A stretch of DNA of 64,000 bases from Acidimicrobiales bacterium (GCA_041394185.1 JAWKIQ010000004.1:248001-312000), one strand, 5' to 3'. Shown: positions 33,786-43,396, numbered from the stretch's first letter. The notes: generated by a model from the letters alone, not told the origin. Made by a program: numbers and translations.

Positions 33786-34514
33786 ATGGTCAGGGTTGCG
33801 GTTGTCACCGGCGCGGCGCGGGGTCTGGGGCGAGCATGCACAGAGCGCTTTTGCCGCGATGGCATTGCGGTGTTGATGGTCGACAACGACACCGACGCCC
33901 TGGCCGCTGCCGTCGCCGAAATCGAAGCGATCGGCGGCACTGCGCGATCGGTAGCGGCCGACATCACGAGCCGCTCGGCTTGTGCAGAGGTCATCGGCGC
34001 CGCCGTCGCCGGGTGGGGCCGGGTGGACCTGTTGGTGAACTCGGCCGGTGTCTACCCCCGCAAGCCGGTGCTCGACATCGGGACCGACGATTGGCGCTTC
34101 GTCTTCGACGTCAACGTGCTTGGCACCTACTTCATGATGATCGAGGCGATCGCCGTCATGCGCGGGCAGGGTTCGGGACACATCGTCAACGTGTCGTCGA
34201 TCGACGCATTCAAAGCCCATCCAGACAACGCCCACTATGCAGCGACGAAGGCGGCGGTTGTCAGCCTCACCCGATCGTTGGCGCTCGAGGTGGCCCCGAT
34301 GGGCATCGTCGTGAACTCGGTGGCGCCCGGGCCTATGGCCACCGAGGCCGCCAAACAAACCGACTGGTACGAGCCGATGGTCGCCGGCCTCCCGACCCGC
34401 AAACCGATCGAGCCCGGTGAGGTCGCAGACCTGGTTGCGTACCTCGGCAGCGATGCCAATGTCAGCATCGTCGGCGAGAACGTCGTGATCAGCGGGGCGG
34501 GGGTGATCGTGTGA
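33786..34514 (+). CDS. SDR-family oxidoreductase
   Basis: The 242-aa product is a classical short-chain dehydrogenase. It has the cofactor motif TGAARGLGRA (residues 8-17), VDNDTD after beta-2 suggesting NAD(H), NSAG (about 88-91), a catalytic Ser in NVSSIDAF, and YAATK (Tyr/Lys about 155-159). It ends with VAYLGSDANVSIVGENVVISGAGV as usual. It opens the catabolic operon that continues with an amine-oxidase-type flavoprotein, a ThDP enzyme, a second SDR, a hydantoinase and a permease. It would oxidise an alcohol or reduce a ketone intermediate in that pathway. Confidence 0.9.
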   Translation: MVRVAVVTGAARGLGRACTERFCRDGIAVLMVDNDTDALAAAVAEIEAIGGTARSVAADITSRSACAEVIGAAVAGWGRVDLLVNSAGVYPRKPVLDIGTDDWRFVFDVNVLGTYFMMIEAIAVMRGQGSGHIVNVSSIDAFKAHPDNAHYAATKAAVVSLTRSLALEVAPMGIVVNSVAPGPMATEAAKQTDWYEPMVAGLPTRKPIEPGEVADLVAYLGSDANVSIVGENVVISGAGVIV

Positions 34515-34551
34515 GTGTCGAACTGAGTACGGTCGAGAACGGGGACCATCC

Positions 34552-35742
34552 ATGACAGAGCTGCAGGCCGAATACGACGTGGTCATAGTGGGCGGTGCGG
34601 TCATGGGCAGTTCGGTCGCCCATTTCCTGACCTCGAACCCAGACTTCGACGGGTCTGTGTTGGTCGTCGAACGCGACGCCAGCTATCAGCGTTCGTCCAC
34701 CACCCTGTCCGGAAGCGCCATCAGGCATCAGTTCTCCAACGAGATCAACGTCAAGATCAGCCAGTTCGGAAGCGAGTTCATCAAGTCGTTCGCCGATCAC
34801 TGTTCGGTCGATGGTGAGGCACCCGACTTGTCGTTCCACGAGAACGGGTATCTGTTCCTCATCGACGAGGAGCGCAAGGACACCTTGGTCGCCAACTGGA
34901 ACACCCAGACCTCCCTGGGCTCGGATATCTCGCTGCTGACGCCAGAGCGCATCGCCCAACGCTGGCCGTGGATCAACACCGATGGAATCGCGGCGGGCTC
35001 GCTGGGCGAGACCGGCGAGGGCTGGTTCGACAGCTACGGCCTGATGCAGGGATTCAGGCAAAAGGCCCGTTCGAACGGCGCCGTCTACGCAACCGACGAG
35101 GTCGTGGGCCTGGTCCGCGATCACGACAGGATCGATGCCGTGCGGTTGGCGTCGGGCGCCACGGTTCGGTGCCGAACCCTGGTGAACGCCGCCGGTCCTC
35201 GGGCCAGGCTGGTTTGTGCCATGGCCGGTCTCGATGTGCCCGTGGTGCCCCGCAAGCGCTACATGTTCGTGTTCGACTCCCGCACCCGCCTGCCCGACCC
35301 GGCTCCGGCGGTGATCGACCCCACGGGTCTGTTCGTCAGACCAGAGGGCCAGTTCTACCTGTGCACCCTGGAACCCCAGCCAGACCCCGACGCCGACTTC
35401 GACGACTTCACCGTGTGGCGAGACCAGTTCGAAGAGATCATCTGGCCTCTGCTCGCGCAGCGAATTCCGGCCTTCGAAGCGGTGAAGGTGGTCAACTCGT
35501 GGTGTGGTCACTATGCCTTCAACACCCTTGACCACAACGCCGTGGTAGGCCCCCACACCGAGGTCGAGAACTTCTTGTTCTGCAACGGGTTCAGCGGTCA
35601 CGGACTTCAGCAGAGCCCAGCGGTGGGGCGAGCCATATCGGAGCTGATCACCTACGGCCGTTATGAGACCCTCGACCTCGCCCCGCTGGGGTATCGACGC
35701 ATCGAAACGGGCACCCCGTTCCTCGAGACCCTGGTGATCTGA
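34552..35742 (+). CDS. FAD-dependent oxidoreductase (DAO family)
   Basis: The 396-aa product is a DAO-type flavoenzyme like sarcosine, glycine or D-amino-acid oxidases. The N-terminal FAD motif reads VVIVGGAVMGSSVAHFL (residues 10-26). RDASYQRSSTTLSGSAIRHQF carries the G-x-I-R-xx-F region near the flavin. The C-terminal FAD contact is FLFCNGFSGHGLQQSPAVGR, as in the family. It most likely removes hydrogen from the C-N bond of an N-substituted amino acid. GGGGA lies a few bases upstream of the ATG. Its stop shares one base with the start of the ThDP gene. Confidence 0.88.
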   Translation: MTELQAEYDVVIVGGAVMGSSVAHFLTSNPDFDGSVLVVERDASYQRSSTTLSGSAIRHQFSNEINVKISQFGSEFIKSFADHCSVDGEAPDLSFHENGYLFLIDEERKDTLVANWNTQTSLGSDISLLTPERIAQRWPWINTDGIAAGSLGETGEGWFDSYGLMQGFRQKARSNGAVYATDEVVGLVRDHDRIDAVRLASGATVRCRTLVNAAGPRARLVCAMAGLDVPVVPRKRYMFVFDSRTRLPDPAPAVIDPTGLFVRPEGQFYLCTLEPQPDPDADFDDFTVWRDQFEEIIWPLLAQRIPAFEAVKVVNSWCGHYAFNTLDHNAVVGPHTEVENFLFCNGFSGHGLQQSPAVGRAISELITYGRYETLDLAPLGYRRIETGTPFLETLVI

Positions 35743-37409
35743 TGCCGGTGGTCGAGCCCCGAAGCGGCGGCCGCATCCTGGTCGACGCATTGGTCGCCAA
35801 CCACGTCGATCGGGTCTTCTGCGTGCCTGGCGAGAGCTACCTCGACGCGCTCGACGCGATGTACGACACGCCGAGCATCGACGTCTGCGTCGCCCGCAAC
35901 GAGGGTGGTGCTGCCTACATGGCAGACGCCCACGGCAAGCTGACCGGCCGCCCTGGTATCTGTTTCGTCACCCGCGGGCCCGGCGCCGCCAACGCCAGCG
36001 GTGGGTTGCACATGGCTCGCCAGGACTCGACTCCGCTGATCATGTTCGTCGGCCAGGTCGCGCGCGGACACCTCGGTCGCGAGGCGTTTCAGGAGATCGA
36101 CTATCGCCAGATGTTCGGTCAGGTGACCAAGTGGGTGGCCCAGATAGACGATCCGTCGCGGATACCCGAGTTGGTCAACAGGGCCTTCGCAACCGCCACC
36201 TCGGGCCGCCCGGGCCCGGTGGTGCTGGCGGTGCCTGAGGACATGCTGGCCGACACGGCTGCGGTCGCCGACCTTCCCGCGTGGCAGCCGGTGGCCACCC
36301 ACCCTGCTGCAGGCGACGTGGTACGCGCTGTCGAGGCCCTGTCTTCGTCGGCCAGGCCGCTGGTAGTGGTGGGCGGCAAGCCGTGGGGCGAACAGGCTCG
36401 GCTCGACCTGGAGAGGTTCGCTAGCGCTTGGGACGTGCCGGTGGCTACCTCGTTTCGGTGCCAGGACTACATCGACAACGACCATCCCAGCTATGCGGGC
36501 GACCTGGGCATAGCCATCAGCCCGGCGCTGACCCAGCGGGTGAAGGACGCCGATCTGTTGCTGGTGGTCGGTGCTCGCCTGGGCGAGTTCACCACGCGCG
36601 GCTATTCGCTTGTCGACATTCCCAGGCCCAGGCAACAGATCGTGCACGTGCACGCCGATGCCGAGGAGTTGGGCAGTGTGTACTTCCCGGCCCTGGCCAT
36701 CAACGCGTCGCCGACAGCCTTCGTAGCGGAGCTGGCCCGGACCACCCCTGCAGGCCAGCCGAAATGGGCGGCCGAGACCCATCGGGCCCACGGCGAGTTC
36801 GTCGACTGGAACACCCCATTCGAGGTCGGGGGCGACGTGCAGCTGGGCGAGGTCTTCGGCTGGCTGGCCGGGCGCCTCGAACCCGATGCCATCGTGTGCA
36901 ACGGGGCGGGCAACTACACGGGCTGGGTGCACAGGTTTCACCGGTTCCACCGATTCGGCACCCAGTTGGCACCCACCAACGGTGCCATGGGTTACGGCAC
37001 CCCTGCGGCCGTTGCCGCAAAGCTGGCCCACCCCGAGCGCACCGTGGTGGCCGTGGCCGGCGATGGCTGTTTCATGATGAACGGTCAAGAGCTGGCCACC
37101 GCCGTGCAGTACAACGCCGCCATCGTGGTGATCGTGGTCAACAACTCGATGCTCGGCACCATCCGTATGCATCAAGAGCGCCGCTATCCCAACCGGGTGG
37201 TTGCGACCACATTGCACAACCCAGATTTCGCCATGCTGGCCACCGCCTACGGAGCCCACTCCGAGCTGGTCATGTCTACCCGTGAATTCGCGCCGGCTTT
37301 CGAGCGGGCGCTGGCGGCGAACCGTCCGGCGCTGATAGAGGTGCGGGTAGACCCCGACCTGATCGCCCACAACACGACCCTCAGTCAGATCCAAGGAGAC
37401 AGCCAATGA
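35742..37409 (+). CDS. Thiamine diphosphate-dependent enzyme (acetolactate-synthase-like)
   Basis: The 555-aa product has the three-domain layout of ThDP decarboxylases and carboligases. The N-terminal PYR domain has the catalytic Glu in the VARNEGGAAYMADA region (about residue 51), then GPGAANASGGL. A central domain follows. The C-terminal PP domain has the ThDP-Mg motif GDGCFMMNGQELATAVQYNAAIVVIVVNN-type sequence, about residues 444-472. Related enzymes include acetolactate synthase, glyoxylate carboligase and sulfoacetaldehyde acetyltransferase; I cannot tell which reaction applies. It is coupled to the DAO gene (1-nt overlap) and the second SDR gene (4-nt overlap). Confidence 0.9.
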   Translation: MPVVEPRSGGRILVDALVANHVDRVFCVPGESYLDALDAMYDTPSIDVCVARNEGGAAYMADAHGKLTGRPGICFVTRGPGAANASGGLHMARQDSTPLIMFVGQVARGHLGREAFQEIDYRQMFGQVTKWVAQIDDPSRIPELVNRAFATATSGRPGPVVLAVPEDMLADTAAVADLPAWQPVATHPAAGDVVRAVEALSSSARPLVVVGGKPWGEQARLDLERFASAWDVPVATSFRCQDYIDNDHPSYAGDLGIAISPALTQRVKDADLLLVVGARLGEFTTRGYSLVDIPRPRQQIVHVHADAEELGSVYFPALAINASPTAFVAELARTTPAGQPKWAAETHRAHGEFVDWNTPFEVGGDVQLGEVFGWLAGRLEPDAIVCNGAGNYTGWVHRFHRFHRFGTQLAPTNGAMGYGTPAAVAAKLAHPERTVVAVAGDGCFMMNGQELATAVQYNAAIVVIVVNNSMLGTIRMHQERRYPNRVVATTLHNPDFAMLATAYGAHSELVMSTREFAPAFERALAANRPALIEVRVDPDLIAHNTTLSQIQGDSQ

Positions 37410-38215
37410 CCACACACCCATCGCTCGTCGACAAGGTCGTGCTAGTCACCGGTGCAGGCAAGGGGATAGGCCGCGCCATCGCCGAGAGGTTCGCCTCGGT
37501 CGGCTCCAAGCTGGCGGTCAACGATCTGTCCGAAGATCGCTTGGCCGACACGGTCGCGGCCATCGCCGAAGGCGGTGCGCCGGTGGTATCGACGCCGGCC
37601 GACGTGTCGGACTCGGCGTCGGTCGGCGCCATGATCGAAGCGGTCATGGACGCCTACGGGCGAATCGACGTGGTGGTCAACAACGCCGGCATCGTCGAGC
37701 CGATGCTGCACTTCTTCGAGGCCGACGAGGCTTGGTGGCGTCGCATCATCGACGTGAACCTCACAGGCCACTTCCTGGTCTCGCACCCCGCGGCTCGCAT
37801 CATGGCCAAGCAGGGCGGGGGATGCATCATCAACATGAGTTCGGGTGGCGCAACCAGAGCCCATCGGGCTTTCACCGCATACGACGCCACCAAGGGCGGC
37901 ATCGAGGCGCTCACCAGGGCCATGGCGCTCGACCTGGGGCCCTACAACATACGTGTGAACGCCCTGATGCCGGGCTCCATCGACACCAGCGGCCTGCCTC
38001 TGGAACAGCGCAAGCTGCGCGGCGAGAACGTGCCCCTGGAACGCATCGGCGAGCCCTTTGACATGACCGGCGCGGCGTTGTTCCTGGCGTCCGACGATGC
38101 GGCCTATATAACCGGCGACATCATCCGGGTCGATGGAGGGATGTTGGCCCAACAACGTTCGGCGACGGTCGACATCATGCCGCCGAAGGACTTCCCCGAT
38201 GTGAGCACCCTGTGA
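37406..38215 (+). CDS. SDR-family oxidoreductase
   Basis: The 269-aa product is a classical SDR: TGAGKGIGRA (about 15-24), NNAG (about 92-95), a catalytic Ser in NMSSGGATRA, YDATK (about 158-162), VNALMPGSI and the C-terminal ITGDIIRVDGG. NDLSED after beta-2 suggests NAD(H). Beyond the usual end it has a 20-residue tail (AQQRSATVDIMPPKDFPDVSTL region). It begins in an ATGA overlap with the ThDP gene and ends in a GTGA overlap with the hydantoinase gene. It differs clearly from the other SDR in the operon, so two separate oxidoreduction steps are likely. Confidence 0.9.
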   Translation: MTTHPSLVDKVVLVTGAGKGIGRAIAERFASVGSKLAVNDLSEDRLADTVAAIAEGGAPVVSTPADVSDSASVGAMIEAVMDAYGRIDVVVNNAGIVEPMLHFFEADEAWWRRIIDVNLTGHFLVSHPAARIMAKQGGGCIINMSSGGATRAHRAFTAYDATKGGIEALTRAMALDLGPYNIRVNALMPGSIDTSGLPLEQRKLRGENVPLERIGEPFDMTGAALFLASDDAAYITGDIIRVDGGMLAQQRSATVDIMPPKDFPDVSTL

Positions 38216-38319
38216 GCCGCACGGAGGAGGCCGCAGGCCGACCAGAAGGCGAACCAGAGCACCCTGTGAGCCGCACGGAGGAGGCCGCAGGCCGACCAGA
38301 AGGCGAACCAGAACACCCT
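38212..38319 (+). repeat. 54-bp tandem duplication at the hydantoinase gene start
   Basis: Two copies, 38212-38265 and 38266-38319, differ at one base (53 of 54 identical). Each begins GTGAGC and ends CACCCT, so each copy carries an in-frame GTG, and a third GTG follows at 38320. The sequence GAGCACCCTGTGAGC at the left boundary provides microhomology. The repeat adds two 18-residue units to the N-terminus. Confidence 0.95.
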
Positions 38320-41300
38320 GTGAGCGCGGCGGCGTCGCGAATTGGGGTGGACGTTGGTGGGACGTTCACAGATGTGGTGGTCGAACGCGATGGTGTGTAT
38401 CTGTCGACCAAGGTGCTGACCACTCATGACGCCCCCGAGAGGGGAATCCTGGCCGGTATCGAGGCGCTGGCAGCCCAGCACGGGGTCGACCTGACCTCGG
38501 TCGAGCAGGTGATCCACGGCACGACGCTTGCCACCAACGCTCTCATCGAGAGGCGAGGTGCGCGCACCGCGCTGGTTACCACCAAGGGCTTTCGTGACGT
38601 CATCGAGACGCGCACCGAGGGTCGGTTCGAGCAATACGACATCAACATCGTTCTGCCCAAGCCGCTGATAGAGCGGCGCGACCGGTTCGTGGTCGCCGAG
38701 CGGGTCAACGCACGCGGCGAGGTGCTGGTGCCCTTCGATGAGGTCGGGGCCGGACAGGTCGTCGCCGACATCGTCGCGGGTGGTTATGAGTCGGTCGCGG
38801 TCGGTTTCATCCACAGCTACCGAAACGGCGACAACGAGCGTCGGTTCCGAGAGATGTTGCAGCAGGCTGCGCCCGACATCTCGGTTTCGATCAGCTGCGA
38901 GGTCTCGCCCCAGATGCGCGAGTACGAGCGCTTCAACACCGTTTGCGCCAACGCCTACGTGCAGCCGCTGATGGCGTCGTACTTGAGGCGCCTCGAACTG
39001 GGTCTGCGCGACCGCGGCGTCCGGTGCCCTGTGTATCTGATCCATTCGGGCGGTGGGCTGATCAGCGTCGACACGGCCGCAGCCTTTCCGGTGCGCCTGG
39101 TCGAATCGGGCCCCGCCGGTGGTGCGATATTTGCCGCCCACCTGGCCGCCAAGCACGGACTCGACCGAATCGTTTCGTTCGACATGGGCGGCACCACCGC
39201 CAAGATCGCCCTGATCGAAGACTCGGTTCCCCAGACCGCCAAGTCGTTCGAGGTGGACCGCACCGCTCGTTTCAAGAAGGGCAGCGGCATGCCCATATCG
39301 ATCCCGGTCATCGAGATGATCGAGATCGGGGCGGGCGGCGGGTCGATCGCCTCGGTAGACACCCTGGGCCAGATTCGGGTGGGGCCTCATTCGGCGGGGT
39401 CAGAGCCAGGGCCGGCAGCCTACGGCCTGGGCGGCAGGCGGCCGACCGTCACCGATGCCAACGTCGAACTCGGACGTCTGCACCCTTCGACGTTCGGTGC
39501 ATCGGGCATCGACCTGTCACCTGCGGCTGCGGCAGATGCGCTGACGGCCGACGTCGCGGCGCCTCTGGGCATCGACTCGCGAACAGCGGCGGTGGGTGTC
39601 ATAGAGATGGTCGACGAGAACATGACCAACGCGGCGCGTGTCCATGCGGTCGAGAACGGCAAGGACATGTCGCGCTATTCGATGATTGCGTTCGGTGGCG
39701 GAGCGCCTCTGCACGCGGCGAGGTTGATGGACAAGCTGGGCATCGACGAACTGCTGGTGCCCACCGGCGCTGGTGTGGGGTCGGCCATCGGGTTTCTGCT
39801 GGCGCCGTTCAGCTATGAGGCGGTGCGCAGCTTCTATACATCGAGCGACGATTTCGACGTGGCTTCGGCTGGGCGGGTGCTCGGCGAACTGGAGGCCGAG
39901 GCGCATTCGTTCGTGCGCAAGGGCACCGACGCCTCCGTGGTCGTCGAACGTCAGGTGTCGATGCGCTATCGCGGCCAGGGTTGGGAGATACCCGTGGCCG
40001 TGCCCGACGGCCGCTTCGATTCGGTGGCGGCCGACGCGTTGGTGACCGAGTTCGAGAAGACCTACGAGCGCTTCTTCGGCCGTGCCATAGACGGCTTGGC
40101 GGTAGAGGCGGTCAGCTGGGCGGTGAGGGTCGCGTCGGTGGTCGGTGCGGTCGAAGCAGCCCAAACCCACGACGCCGCCGAGCCGGTGGCGGTCGATAAG
40201 ACCCGTCGGGTATACGACCCTGTGGCGGGACAGATGGTCGACGCGGCCGTGGTGCAAAGAGGCGACCTGCAGGCGGGCTCGACGGTGATCGGCCCCGCCA
40301 TCGTCGTCGAGACACAGACCACCACCGTGCTGGCCGCCCACCACGTAGCCGTGGTGCAGGGCGACGGAACCCTGCGCGTCACCAGGCGCTCCGGAGTCCA
40401 CGACGGCGCGCACGGGGCCAGCAGCCGATCGTCTGGGACCGACCTGATCGGCAGCCAGATCATGTGGAATCGCCTCATCGCCATAGTCGAGGAGCAGGCC
40501 AAGACACTGGTGCGCACCTCGTTCTCGACGTCGGTTCGTGAGGCGGGCGACCTGTCGGCCGGGGTGTTCGACGCCCAGGGCAGGCTCGTGGCCCAGGCGG
40601 TCACGGGCACCCCCGGACACGTCAACACCATGGCGGCCTCGGTGGGTCACTTCATCGACGACATCGGCCGCGACGCCATGTTCGACGGCGACGTGTACAT
40701 AACCAACGACCCGTGGAAGGGCACCGGCCACCTGCACGACATCACCGTCACCACCCCGGTGTTCAGGGGCGACCGGTTGATCGGCTTCTTCGCTTCGACC
40801 TCACACGTGGTCGATGTCGGCGGGCGTGGGTACGGCCCCGACGCTGCCGAGGTGTACGAGGAGGGCATCCGCATCCCGATCATGAAGTGGGCGCATCGTG
40901 GGGAGCTGAACCGCGACCTGGTCAACATCGTTCGCAACAACGTGCGCGAGGCAGACCAGGTGGTGGGCGACATCCACGGTCTGGCCGCGTCGAACGAGAC
41001 GGGCCGGCGGCGCCTGCTGGAGATGCTCGACGAGTTCGAAATGGCCGACCTCGCAGAGCTGACCGAGTTCATCTTCGACCGCACCCACCAGGCGGTGCGG
41101 GCCGCGTTGGCCGAGGTCCCCGCCGGAACCTGTCGCAACCAGATGACGGTGGATGGCTACGACGAACCGGTGCGCCTGGAGGTGACCCTCGACGTCGGGC
41201 CCGACGGAATGCACGCCGATTTCGCCGGCACTTCGCCCACCAGCCGCTACGGCATCAACGTCCCCCTCGTTTATGCGGAGGCCTATTTCACCTACGGCAT

Positions 41301-42045
41301 GATCGTGGCCCTGGCGCCGGAATTGCCCAACAACCATGCGTCGCTGGCGCCATTCACCGTGTCGGCGCCCGACGGGGTCATCCTCAACGCAACCCACCCA
41401 GATCCGGTCGCTGTTCGCCACATCATCGGCCACTTCGTCACCGACTTGTGCCTGGGTGCGCTGGCCCAGGTGCTTCCTGAGCGGGTTCCCGCCGAGGGCG
41501 CCGGCGCACTGTGGAACTTCCAGGCCAGCGCCCGCGCCGCCGACCCCGAGGGTGCGCCGCGTCCCCCGGTCGAGTTGCTGATGTTCAACAGCGGGGGCAG
41601 CGGGGCCCGGCCCGGCCTCGACGGGCTCACGGCAACCGCGTTCCCGTCGGGGGTGATGACGATGAGCACCGAAGCCACCGAGCAGGTCGGGCCCATCATC
41701 ATCTGGCGCAAGGAGATCCGCGAGAACAGTGGCGGAGCCGGACGCATGCGGGGCGGCCTGGGACAGGTCATCGAGATAGGGGCCACCGACGGTTACCAGC
41801 TCGTGTTCTCGGCGATGTTCGATCGGGTCGATCACCCGGCCAGGGGAAGACACGGTGGCGGCAACGGAGCACCCGGCCGTGTGTACCTGGACGATGGTTC
41901 GCCTTTCCGCTCAAAGGGCAAACAGCTGATTCCTGCCGAGCGTCGCGTCGTGCTCGAGCTGCCAGGCGGCGGCGGGTTCGGCGACCCGGCCCAGCGAGAT
42001 CCGGCGCTGTCGGCCAACGACTCTCTGCAGGGTTATGTCGTCTGA
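38212..42045 (+). CDS. Fused hydantoinase A/B (5-oxoprolinase-like)
   Basis: The 1277-aa product joins both subunits of an ATP-dependent hydantoinase/5-oxoprolinase. Residues about 41-735 are HyuA: actin-like ATPase start RIGVDVGGTFTDVVVE, then HGTTLATNALIERRG, SGPAGGAIFAA, DMGGTTAKIALI and GAGGGSIASVD. Residues about 742-1277 are HyuB: MWNRLIAIVEEQAKTLVRTSFS, GTPGHVN, NDPWKGTGHLHDITV, and a Gly-rich ending LPGGGGFGDP. The family cleaves cyclic amides such as 5-oxoproline, hydantoins or N-methylhydantoin with ATP. The GTG at 38212 forms a GTGA overlap with the upstream SDR; GTGs at 38266 and 38320 would drop one or both N-terminal repeats. Confidence 0.93.
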   Translation: MSRTEEAAGRPEGEPEHPVSRTEEAAGRPEGEPEHPVSAAASRIGVDVGGTFTDVVVERDGVYLSTKVLTTHDAPERGILAGIEALAAQHGVDLTSVEQVIHGTTLATNALIERRGARTALVTTKGFRDVIETRTEGRFEQYDINIVLPKPLIERRDRFVVAERVNARGEVLVPFDEVGAGQVVADIVAGGYESVAVGFIHSYRNGDNERRFREMLQQAAPDISVSISCEVSPQMREYERFNTVCANAYVQPLMASYLRRLELGLRDRGVRCPVYLIHSGGGLISVDTAAAFPVRLVESGPAGGAIFAAHLAAKHGLDRIVSFDMGGTTAKIALIEDSVPQTAKSFEVDRTARFKKGSGMPISIPVIEMIEIGAGGGSIASVDTLGQIRVGPHSAGSEPGPAAYGLGGRRPTVTDANVELGRLHPSTFGASGIDLSPAAAADALTADVAAPLGIDSRTAAVGVIEMVDENMTNAARVHAVENGKDMSRYSMIAFGGGAPLHAARLMDKLGIDELLVPTGAGVGSAIGFLLAPFSYEAVRSFYTSSDDFDVASAGRVLGELEAEAHSFVRKGTDASVVVERQVSMRYRGQGWEIPVAVPDGRFDSVAADALVTEFEKTYERFFGRAIDGLAVEAVSWAVRVASVVGAVEAAQTHDAAEPVAVDKTRRVYDPVAGQMVDAAVVQRGDLQAGSTVIGPAIVVETQTTTVLAAHHVAVVQGDGTLRVTRRSGVHDGAHGASSRSSGTDLIGSQIMWNRLIAIVEEQAKTLVRTSFSTSVREAGDLSAGVFDAQGRLVAQAVTGTPGHVNTMAASVGHFIDDIGRDAMFDGDVYITNDPWKGTGHLHDITVTTPVFRGDRLIGFFASTSHVVDVGGRGYGPDAAEVYEEGIRIPIMKWAHRGELNRDLVNIVRNNVREADQVVGDIHGLAASNETGRRRLLEMLDEFEMADLAELTEFIFDRTHQAVRAALAEVPAGTCRNQMTVDGYDEPVRLEVTLDVGPDGMHADFAGTSPTSRYGINVPLVYAEAYFTYGMIVALAPELPNNHASLAPFTVSAPDGVILNATHPDPVAVRHIIGHFVTDLCLGALAQVLPERVPAEGAGALWNFQASARAADPEGAPRPPVELLMFNSGGSGARPGLDGLTATAFPSGVMTMSTEATEQVGPIIIWRKEIRENSGGAGRMRGGLGQVIEIGATDGYQLVFSAMFDRVDHPARGRHGGGNGAPGRVYLDDGSPFRSKGKQLIPAERRVVLELPGGGGFGDPAQRDPALSANDSLQGYVV

Positions 42046-43324
42046 TTCGGACGCGATGGGGCTGTGGGGAGCGGTCTCCATCGGCGTTGGCGGCATGGTC
42101 GGAGGCGGCATCTTCGCGGTGCTCGGTTTGTCGGTCGAGCTGACTCAGAGCGCCGCGCCACTGGCGTTCCTGCTGGCTGGAGTGGTCGCCGGGCTGACCG
42201 CCACCTCTTACGCCAAGCTGGCGGTCAGGTTCCCCAGTAGGGGAGGCACCATCGTCTATCTCAACGAGGCATTCGGCGGTGGGCTTCTGAGCGGGGGCCT
42301 CAACGTCTTGTTGTGGCTCAGCTACGTGATCATGCTGTCGTTGTACGCGTCGGCGTTCGGCAGCTATTTCGTGACCCTGTTGCCGGGCAATCCGCCCGGC
42401 TGGGCCTTCAACGCGGCCCTCAGCGGCTCGGTCATCGGGCTCACCGCGCTGAACGCGGCCAGCGCCGCTGCGGTGGGACGCGCCGAGGAGTGGATCGTGC
42501 TCATCAAGATCACGATCCTGGTCGTGTTCGTCGCCGCGGGTCTCACGGTTGTGCAGCCCGGGCGTCTTGCGCCCAGCGAATGGGCTTCGCCGCTGGCCAT
42601 CGTGGGTGGGGGAATGCTGATCTTCGTCGCCTACGAGGGTTTCGAGCTGATCGCCAACTCGGCCGAGGACATGTCCGACCCCGGCCAGGTGTTGCCGAAG
42701 GCCTTTGGTATCTCGGTCCTGAGTGTGACGGTGCTGTACGTGTTGGTCGCAGTGGTGACGGTGGGTGTGTTGTCGCTGTCGGAGATCCAGTCGGCGGCCG
42801 ACTTCGCGCTGGCCGAGGCGGCCCGGCCCCGGTTCGGCCAGTTCGGTTTCACGGTCATAGGCGTGGCGGCGGTGTTGTCGACCGCATCCGCGATCAACGC
42901 CACCCTGTACGGCGCCACCCGCCTCACCTTCAGCGTCGCCAAGTCGGGCGAGCTGCCCGAACCGTTCTCGCAGCGGATGCGCGGTGGGGTCGCCGAAGGA
43001 CTGCTGATAACCAGTGCCCTGACGCTGGTCATAGCCAACACGGTCGATCTCAGCAGCATCTCGACCGTGGGCAGCGTCGGGTTCCTGATCGTGTTCGGAG
43101 CTGTCAACCTGGCCCACATCCGCCTGCGCGACGGCGACGAGGCGCTGTGGTTTCCGATGCTCGGTGCCGTCGGTTGCGCCGTCGCCATCGTTGCGCTGCT
43201 GATTCAGGCCTCCCAAGACAGCATCGTGTCGGTGCTCTTGGCAGGCGGCCTGGTTGGCGTTTCGTTCCTGATCGAGGCCGCCTACCGCAGCTACTCGGGC
43301 AAGACGAAGACCCTCTTGCCCTGA
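42035..43324 (+). CDS. APC-family amino acid permease
   Basis: The 429-aa product has about twelve membrane segments and the APC-superfamily first-helix motif SIGVGGMVGGGIFAVLG (residues 15-31), where the unwound GGGIF binds substrate. SYAKLAVRFPSRGGTIVYLNEAFG in helix 2-3 and ALNAASAAAVGRAEEW also fit. It should import an amino acid or amine by proton or sodium symport. The start overlaps the end of the hydantoinase gene by 11 nt, so this is the last gene of the operon and probably brings in the pathway substrate. Confidence 0.9.
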   Translation: MSSDSDAMGLWGAVSIGVGGMVGGGIFAVLGLSVELTQSAAPLAFLLAGVVAGLTATSYAKLAVRFPSRGGTIVYLNEAFGGGLLSGGLNVLLWLSYVIMLSLYASAFGSYFVTLLPGNPPGWAFNAALSGSVIGLTALNAASAAAVGRAEEWIVLIKITILVVFVAAGLTVVQPGRLAPSEWASPLAIVGGGMLIFVAYEGFELIANSAEDMSDPGQVLPKAFGISVLSVTVLYVLVAVVTVGVLSLSEIQSAADFALAEAARPRFGQFGFTVIGVAAVLSTASAINATLYGATRLTFSVAKSGELPEPFSQRMRGGVAEGLLITSALTLVIANTVDLSSISTVGSVGFLIVFGAVNLAHIRLRDGDEALWFPMLGAVGCAVAIVALLIQASQDSIVSVLLAGGLVGVSFLIEAAYRSYSGKTKTLLP

Positions 43325-43340
43325 TCTCCTCACCTGCGAG

Positions 43341-43371
43341 CGCACACTGCCGACTGTTCAGATGGTGTGCG
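43341..43371. terminator. Hairpin after the permease operon
   Basis: CGCACAC (43341-43347) and GTGTGCG (43365-43371) are perfect complements with a 17-nt loop, 17 bp after the permease stop. No T-run follows, so termination is uncertain; it could also be an operator ahead of the chemoreceptor gene. Confidence 0.3.
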
Positions 43372-43396
43372 GTCGCCGGGACATCGAGGAGAACTC

